A stretch of 23,958 nt of DNA from contig JAFISE010000313.1 in NCBI GenBank assembly GCA_022560025.1, forward strand, positions 1-23,958. Direction: 5' to 3'. This document shows positions 18,345 to 23,958 of the stretch, in pieces. The first letter of the stretch is position 1. Each line of letters starts with the position of its first letter. The notes beneath the pieces are model-generated. The model made no database searches. It was not told where the DNA came from and worked only from the letters and a program-made list of their open reading frames with translations. This DNA comes from Stagonosporopsis chrysanthemi. Taxonomy: Eukaryota > Ascomycota > Dothideomycetes > Pleosporales > Didymellaceae. The position numbers and the translations under genes are program-made.

Positions 18345-20140
18345 ATGGACAAATTCAAGAACAAGCTCCACCAACTTCGGAGGAAGCCTCTGCCAGAACA
18401 TCTCAGGGAGCCCGTCATGAATTTGCCAGACGGTTTCCGGAGCTGGGCTGTGGCGTTGTAAGTCTTCAACTTTGCTTCAGCCAAGAGATGGGCGTCTGCT
18501 GTTAAAGGGGGTCGGAGAAGTGCGTGTAGCAGCTATGTCTTCTCAGACTGATCAGCCTCATGTTCATTTGGACGCATCGCTTACAGCAACAGCATTGTTT
18601 GCAACTTCAACGTCGACGTAGGGTAGGTAAGGCTGTACCCAGTCCAACGTAATGCCACAGCTGAACACTAAAGCCCAGAGATTGAGATCTTATACCCACC
18701 AAATGTTGCTTTCTCCACTGCAGACCTGACTGCAATATGCTTCAACAGGTATTGTCGTTCCTCTGATCTTACAGCCCGCAGTGCTCACCGTCCGGCAGTT
18801 TCCCTGAGCAACAAAATTCTGAGACAGCTGAAGACCTAGCATTCAACTTCACTGTCACCAACAACTCGCCTGACATCAAGCTGAGCTCGCCAAACTCACC
18901 GCATGGCAGCGCCGACTTATTCTTCGCGTCATGCGTGTTCCGCCAGGAGTTCGACGGTACCATGAAGAGAAGCTTCAATCAGCGATCAATGGTCCTGATC
19001 TCGCACCACAACTTCCCTAGTTTTAACAACCGCATACTGCAAGTCATGACAGAGAGCGGAGTGATCAGTGACCCGACAACACTAGAGGGTGCCCACGCTC
19101 AGATGAACAACTGGTCGCCTCCCTCAGTCGGTCGACACGAACTGCCTTTCCTTGGACGCATACTGACACTGGACATTGCACCCCATCCATCGTTCCCACT
19201 GCAAGGGCTTGCTGGTTCCGTGCCTTTGATAGCAGATCACCACCCATCTATCTACGCCTACGAGCCTGTCGGTTCTTGGGACGTCATCATGAACTACATG
19301 CCTTGCATCACTGACCTCTACGTACTCTTCGAAAAGCTGGTCCTCTGCGAATCGGTTATAGTGGTCGCAAAGTCACCCCAACTCGCCAGCGAAGCCGTTT
19401 CCTCACTGCTAGATATTATCAGACCCGTCCCATACGCCGGTGTTGTAAAACCCTACATGACCATGCAAGCCGACTTCCGCTCGATAGGCATTGACGGCGG
19501 TACACCCCGGCCCTTCATAATCGGCATCACCAATCCCTTCCTGCTTAAGCGAATCGTCGCCGCCGCAGAGAAGACCCAAGGCACACGACCGCACATCCTG
19601 TACCTACAAAACTTCGACGGCCCAGTGCCCATGCGGCGCCACCACTCCCTCCATCACAGGTCCAGCCGCAACGTACTTCTCGACCTACCCGGCGGTGGCA
19701 TAGAAGTCCACACGCCTTCAAAGCGCTACCTAAAATCCGACTCCAGCGTCGTGAACCAAATCGAAAGCATTCTCAAACTCGACAGCCAGACCTCCTCGCT
19801 CGGCCCGCTCATCCGACGGCACTTTGCGGAACTTACAGCCCAGCTCATCGCGCCCATGAACCGCTACTTGGCAACTAGCAACGTTATGTCACCAGGTGGC
19901 CACCAACGCTACGCGTCGTTCTCCATTCCAGACTTCCTGGCCAGTGTGAGTAAGCACGGCACGAGTGTAAAGTTGAGAGGTCAGGCGCCGATGCAGCGAC
20001 ATCGATCGAGGGACGGGTTGTATGCAGCATTCTGCGCGAGTGAGAACTTTTACAGTTGGTTGGACATGAAGATCAGTTTGGAAAACGAGGCGAGTGCGGG
20101 ATTGTTGGGGGCGGTGCCGATGGGTGGCAAGGGGAGTTGA
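18345..20140 (+). CDS. DENN domain protein, DENND6/FAM116-like (probable Rab exchange factor)
   Basis: Four exons, 18345-18457, 18593-18622, 18674-18748 and 18799-20140, give about 519 aa. Introns are 135, 51 and 50 nt. The spliced N-terminus reads SWAVAFIVCNFNVDVGPEIE then ILYPPNV, the start of the upstream DENN module, and SFPEQQNS. The core continues with DLFFASCVFRQEFDGTMKRS, RSMVLISHHNFPSFNNRILQ, and the central DENN part with YMPCITDLYVLFEKLVLCES and IIRPVPYAGVVKPYMTMQ. Animal DENND6 proteins are exchange factors for Rab14 on endosomes; the target Rab here is unknown. The second exon has two acceptors six bases apart (ending 18586 or 18592); I prefer 18592 because it fits the family better. 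The cupin gene converges downstream. Confidence 0.88.
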
Positions 20141-20396
20141 GAGAGGAGCTTTCACATTGTAATGTGTAATACACGGGTAGATGCAGGAAATAGAAATACG
20201 CTACAACGGCAGGTATGTTGCTCGCTCGTATCTTGCTACAACGCACAGACAGGTGAAATAGATCCGTAAAGACTGTCATATATTATAGGCTACCTAAGTA
20301 CTGAACGACGACGCTAAACATGATCAAAGCAACAACAGAGCGAACACCTGCCAACGCCAACGCCAGCACACCTCTAATCCTCAAAACCTCGGCCCC

Positions 20397-21203
20397 TCAC
20401 ACCACCGTCTGATACTTCTGACACCTCTTCAAACAAACATCCACATCCTGCGCCAAATTCGCCGGAATCGTCTTCCTGAATTCCTCAATGTTCTTCCCAT
20501 CAATCGTACTGGGAAACCCCAACGTCGCATTCACAACCTGCGAATCCAGCGCAAAAAAACCCTGCGCCACCTGATTCGTGCCGGGATCCTCGCTATTCAG
20601 ACTCGCCACAAACACAGCATCGTCGCAGTTGTCGTTGAACTGGAAATGGATGCTGCCCTGCGGGAAAACCGTGCCTTCGAACTTGTTCAGGAAACCCGCA
20701 ATGGCCGGGTCCTCGCCGGGCCCCACGAGCCCGTTCTCCAGCACGAAGCCGAACTTCAGGTTGCTGCCCGCGACGAGGGTCAGGAACTCGGTGGCGCGCG
20801 GGTGCACGTGCGGCGTGTTGATGCCGCAGGGGGCTAGGAAGGCGACGGTGGTGCTGATGCCCAGCTCGGTGAGGATGGGGAAGGTTTCGATGTTTGCGGA
20901 TTTGACGGCGCCGCCTTTGGCGCCGGGGGCCGGCGCGGCGTTGTTGAATGAGAAGACGGTTATGGCGCGTAGGGCGTCGCCGGTCAGCAGCTTGGTGCCT
21001 TGGACGAGGAGGCGTTGGAAGCGCTTGACGGCGGTGGGCGCGGTGAAGAGGTCGCGGAAGAGAGCGGCTTGGTCGGCTGTTGGGGCCGGGGTGGGCGCGC
21101 TGGTGGTGGTGGTGGTGGAGGTGTAGGAGGCGCTCTGCGGGTAGGCTTGGACTGAGCCTAGGCCTGCAAGGGCGAGGATGGCGAGCTTGGTGAGGTTAAG
21201 CAT
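20397..21203 (-). CDS. Secreted cupin-fold protein, germin/spherulin-like
   Basis: Intronless, 268 aa. The N-terminus MLNLTKLAILALAGLGSVQA is a clear signal peptide with a likely cleavage after QA. A Thr/Pro-rich linker follows. The cupin domain has motif 1, GINTPHVHPRATEF, with two His and a Glu as metal ligands, and motif 2, FPQGSIHFQFN, giving the third His. This is the germin/spherulin-1 pattern. Germins can be Mn-dependent oxalate oxidases or superoxide dismutases, but fungal relatives often have no assigned activity, so I give none. The frame is open about 45 codons upstream without an ATG, so 21201-21203 is the start and the rest is leader. It converges with the DENND6-like gene, 256 bp between stops. 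Confidence 0.87.
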   Translation of the reverse strand: MLNLTKLAILALAGLGSVQAYPQSASYTSTTTTTSAPTPAPTADQAALFRDLFTAPTAVKRFQRLLVQGTKLLTGDALRAITVFSFNNAAPAPGAKGGAVKSANIETFPILTELGISTTVAFLAPCGINTPHVHPRATEFLTLVAGSNLKFGFVLENGLVGPGEDPAIAGFLNKFEGTVFPQGSIHFQFNDNCDDAVFVASLNSEDPGTNQVAQGFFALDSQVVNATLGFPSTIDGKNIEEFRKTIPANLAQDVDVCLKRCQKYQTVV

Positions 21204-22239
21204 GGTGGTGGATGTGGAAAGTATTATGTATGTAGGACTTTGGCGAATAGGAAGTAAGAGACGCAGGCAATAGGAAATGTAGGAAAGGAAATGGAACCGA
21301 TGTTTTACTTGTTGCTGTGAAGATGAAGATAAAAACAAATATGCCCTTCCTACCTGTGATCCTTATACACAATCATCTCAGGCCAGAGCCTTATACTGCT
21401 GGAGGCTTTTCCAACGGAAGCCCTCCGATCCGACAGGCGCTGATAGTGTAGGCTGAGTTGCACGAAATCACGCTCACTTGTTAAGCAGAAGCTTAATTGA
21501 GTGACAGGTAAGATTTGTTTAGACAGCCGCTGCTCAAAGTAAGCGATTGGCCCACGACAGTATAGTCTCGAAATGTTTGCTTCGCCGCCCACTCATCTCA
21601 GCGGCTGCTGATGCGCGGTGCGTGGCGCAGGCTGGGGTGCTGCGGGAGATGTGCGAGCCGCAAGACATTTCTGACGCTATCCCGATGTTGTGCATCACGC
21701 GCGGACGGTCGTCCATCAGATGCAATCTGATGCGGATCCGGATGAGAGCTGTCGGCTTCTAATCGGGTTGGTTCTTACGGCGTGTTGCAGACAGTCAGAC
21801 CACGCGTACACATGTTCATCGTCAAAGACGGTATGCAATCTGTTTGTCACCAGCACCCATGTCGACACTGCTGAGCCAAGAATATGTGCTCGTCTTTGGG
21901 ACGTATATTTAGTCTTTATTTTAAGTGTGGTAGAGAGAGGTTGGGGTTGAAGCCTGGGCCACTCAGCCTCTAACGGCTTAGCCGCATGGCTTGTCAGCAC
22001 GCCAGAAATAGATGCCTACGTAGCAGTCAACCCAGACAAAGCTTTTAGACTAGATTCCTTCGCGGAGAGTTGTGCACTGCGTTGTTTTTGACGCCAAGAC
22101 GAGGAAGAGCAAGTACATTGGAGTTGCGAAAGGGGTAGTCGCTACGCTAAGAAACAGCAAAGAAACAATCTCGCGCAAGCCTGATTACTACCGCAGGCCG
22201 CAAATAGCAGGAGACACACGCGTGTCCTGCAGGAACATG
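21204..22239. other. Intergenic region, no firm gene
   Basis: About 1 kb between the cupin start and the stop of the next gene, both on minus. It should hold the cupin promoter and the 3' end of the acidic-protein gene. Several short frames exist but look non-coding. A GC-rich palindrome (CGGCTTAGCCG, 21974-21984) and a B-box-like element (21943-21954, minus) do not form a tRNA. Confidence 0.55.
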
Positions 22240-23157
22240 TCACTCGGAGTCGTGTCCAACATCCATGGTTTCGTAAGCTCCTCCCCAGAACGGGAGCTCA
22301 TCAAGCGTGAACGCATCATCGCTAGGAATCGATGGCGGGCCTTTGGTGTGCTTCACTACGCCCTCTTTCGGCTCTTCGACCTCCTCGATGTTGTTTGTGT
22401 TCGGAAATCCCCTGTCTTCGAAGATGAGCGAGCCGCGCCTGTTCCAAGGCCCAGGTCCGCGCAGCTTGCGGCGCAGACGACGTGCATCGGGCTTGTTATC
22501 GTCTAGGGGATCGTCGTCGGAATAGCTGCTCTCGCCTTCCACGCTCTGGCTGTGGGTGCGCTTGAAGCGTCTTGCGCTCCACCTTTTTTTCTTGTGCACA
22601 TCTTTGAGCATCTTCGTCTCCTCATCAGTCGAGCTCTCTGAGACGTGTAGGCCCTTCAGGCGGTCCACCACCGCGTTACCTTCAAGTACAGCATCGCTCT
22701 TATCGCTCTTTGCGTCCTCGCAATGGTCAGGCTGCACGATCTGGATGTTTTCGTCGTTGGTGTCGTCGGTGTTCACCTCCTCGAGTTCGAATTCGGCCTC
22801 CTCTACCCGTCGGAGAGGCTGATCGTCCTCATCTTCGCTTTCCTCCTCCGAGCTCTCTTCATACTCGCTTTCTTGAGGCGTTGTGCCGGCGTATGCGTGT
22901 CCGGAGATACTCGAAGGCCGCGAAGATCGCTCGAACAACTGCGCCCGGGTGAATGTAAACTGGTTCTGTCCGATTGGGGTAAACTCCATCGGGGGAGTGT
23001 GTAGCGGTTTGGCAGCGCCCACACGCTTGAGCGACGGTGGCGTGTGGTTCGTTTGAGACAGGGAACGGGGTGGGCCGTAAATGCTCGATGCATTGGGCGG
23101 CGGTGTAGGACAGCCGTGGAGCATCTCGAAGTTTGGCGGGCGTTCGTGTGTCGCCAT
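22240..23157 (-). CDS. Unrecognised acidic, Ser-rich protein, probably nuclear
   Basis: Intronless, 305 aa. I do not recognise the family. The N-terminus is Pro-rich and ordered-looking (NFEMLHGCPTPPPNASS, MEFTPIGQNQFTFTRAQLFE). The middle is strongly acidic (a Glu/Ser/Asp run near residues 105-125). A basic patch KKKRWSARRFKR and another (RRLRRKLRGPGPWNRRGS) could be nuclear localisation signals. The end carries LDELPFWGGAYETMDV, which looks like a conserved short linear motif. The long single frame and low-complexity but non-repetitive composition support a real gene. Start is the first in-frame ATG; a non-ATG extension is ignored. The C-terminal half could be a protein-interaction tail; nothing catalytic is visible. 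Confidence 0.72.
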   Translation of the reverse strand: MATHERPPNFEMLHGCPTPPPNASSIYGPPRSLSQTNHTPPSLKRVGAAKPLHTPPMEFTPIGQNQFTFTRAQLFERSSRPSSISGHAYAGTTPQESEYEESSEEESEDEDDQPLRRVEEAEFELEEVNTDDTNDENIQIVQPDHCEDAKSDKSDAVLEGNAVVDRLKGLHVSESSTDEETKMLKDVHKKKRWSARRFKRTHSQSVEGESSYSDDDPLDDNKPDARRLRRKLRGPGPWNRRGSLIFEDRGFPNTNNIEEVEEPKEGVVKHTKGPPSIPSDDAFTLDELPFWGGAYETMDVGHDSE

Positions 23158-23958
23158 GCGGGATGGGCAGGTGGTGCTGTTCACCGGTGACGGTGGTTGC
23201 GTCAGGCTGGCGGGCCAATTGCGACAGCGTACGTATCAAAGATCTTCTCGCTCGATCTTTGGCAATCTTACGGTATGCAAGGCCGATGGAGGTGTCTTGG
23301 TACGGAGATGCGGAGGAAGGCTTGTGCGGACAGTGTCATTCTGGAGAAGGTGGGGAGAGGGACTGAGTGATTGAGCGGCGACTTGCAGGCGGACTGGCGG
23401 GAAGCTTTATAGGTCAGACCCTGCTTATCTTGCAGGAAGAATGGAGAGTGCTACAGGCAGCAATGCAAGATAGGTAGCTCGCAGCAGGGAGAGCCACAAA
23501 GCGCAAGTCAGGATGAGGATGAAATGTCTGCGGCGGTGGCGGTCGAGTTGGGCAGTGGGAGAAAAAAGAAGACTGGACGCGGCCGGCCTGAGGTAGTCAC
23601 AGAACCCTAGAGCCTGAGATTGTGTGGGACGTCGCCAATTATCAGCTGCGTCTGAACAATAACGAGCTGTTCGGCCGCGGTCTTTCGCAGGCGGGTCTGC
23701 GTGCAGAAGTGCCTCCTTGCCATGACGCTACCTGGTGCCCACGACATGTGCTTCTGAGCAACTACTTCTCATGAGGCCGCGCACAATCTTACCTTGCGTC
23801 CAGCCCAATGGCCTAGCGAATGACGGCAGCGCTCAGTATTGCGGCGCGCATGGCTTTCTGGGTTGGTTGGTTGGTTGGTATTCATTTTACGTCTAGTTGA
23901 TGAGGAATAAGTCCACCATCTCGCCTCCCGAAGGGCATATACGACGTGCTAAGCTATG
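23158..23958. other. Right-end region: promoter of the acidic-protein gene, no gene seen
   Basis: About 800 bp upstream of the minus-strand gene. It contains a GATA-type site (AGATAAG on minus, 23424-23430), an inverted 9-bp pair (TATCTTGCA 23426-23434 and TGCAAGATA 23464-23472), and a GGTT repeat near the end. Plus-strand frames here are short and partly antisense to the gene. A gene may begin beyond the window. Confidence 0.5.
23861..23879. repeat. GGTT microsatellite
   Basis: A short tetranucleotide run, GGTT repeated more than four times, in the non-coding right end. It may vary in length between strains. Confidence 0.8.

Noticed and set aside
21940..22000. tRNA-like or SINE-like sequence on the minus strand, with a B-box-like GGCTTCAACCCC
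   Set aside because: The presumed T stem does not pair (CCAGG against CCCAA), no acceptor stem forms and no A-rich tail follows, so it is neither a tRNA nor a convincing SINE.
22072..22506. Plus-strand frame overlapping the acidic-protein gene
   Set aside because: It begins without an ATG and its larger part is antisense to a long, better supported coding frame.
1..23958. CRISPR arrays, insertion sequences, operons, prophage or secondary-metabolite cluster
   Set aside because: No spaced direct repeats, transposase, reverse transcriptase, phage or synthase genes are visible; gene structure is eukaryotic throughout.

Overview
This window looks like nuclear DNA from a filamentous ascomycete (Pezizomycotina, plausibly Dothideomycetes; the class is inference). 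Genes are closely spaced on both strands. Introns are short (about 46-53 nt, one of about 135 nt) with GTRNGT-type donors and CTRAC-type branch points. The proteins match fungal families: RMT2, Swd3/WDR5, ISC1, TAF12, COQ1, VMA12, VAC14 and a DENND6-type protein. There is also an intron-containing nuclear tRNA-Arg. I see no bacterial, plasmid or viral genes.

Layout, left to right. RMT2 arginine methyltransferase (189-1448, +), with a 12-codon upstream ORF ending one base before its ATG. A cysteine-rich, single-pass membrane protein gene (2111-3336, +) that appears broken by a stop and a frameshift. A Swd3/WDR5 COMPASS subunit (3517-4875, -) diverging from the sphingolipid phospholipase C ISC1 (5041-6487, +, one intron). 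TAF12 (6923-8917, +), whose histone fold is completed across a GC-AG intron. A gene-poor stretch from 8918 to about 12018 holds tRNA-Arg(ACG) at 9872-9959 and, on the minus strand, a probable decayed coding region. COQ1 polyprenyl diphosphate synthase (12019-13459, -) diverges from VMA12 (13694-14557, +). VAC14 (14674-17879, -, eight exons) converges on VMA12 and diverges from the DENND6-like gene (18345-20140, +, four exons). A secreted cupin protein (20397-21203, -) and an unrecognised acidic nuclear-type protein (22240-23157, -) close the window.

Most genes are single-copy housekeeping functions: chromatin and transcription (Swd3, TAF12), arginine methylation (RMT2), ubiquinone synthesis (COQ1), sphingolipid turnover (ISC1) and vacuole/endosome function (VMA12, VAC14, DENND6). 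I found no biosynthetic cluster, defence system or complete mobile element. The most unusual items are the damaged membrane-protein gene, the GC-AG intron inside the TAF12 histone fold, the cryptic decayed coding region at about 10.4-11.07 kb, the RMT2 upstream ORF, and ambiguous splice sites in DENND6 and VAC14. Exon boundaries were worked out by eye from reading frame, splice consensus and remembered family conservation, not by alignment.
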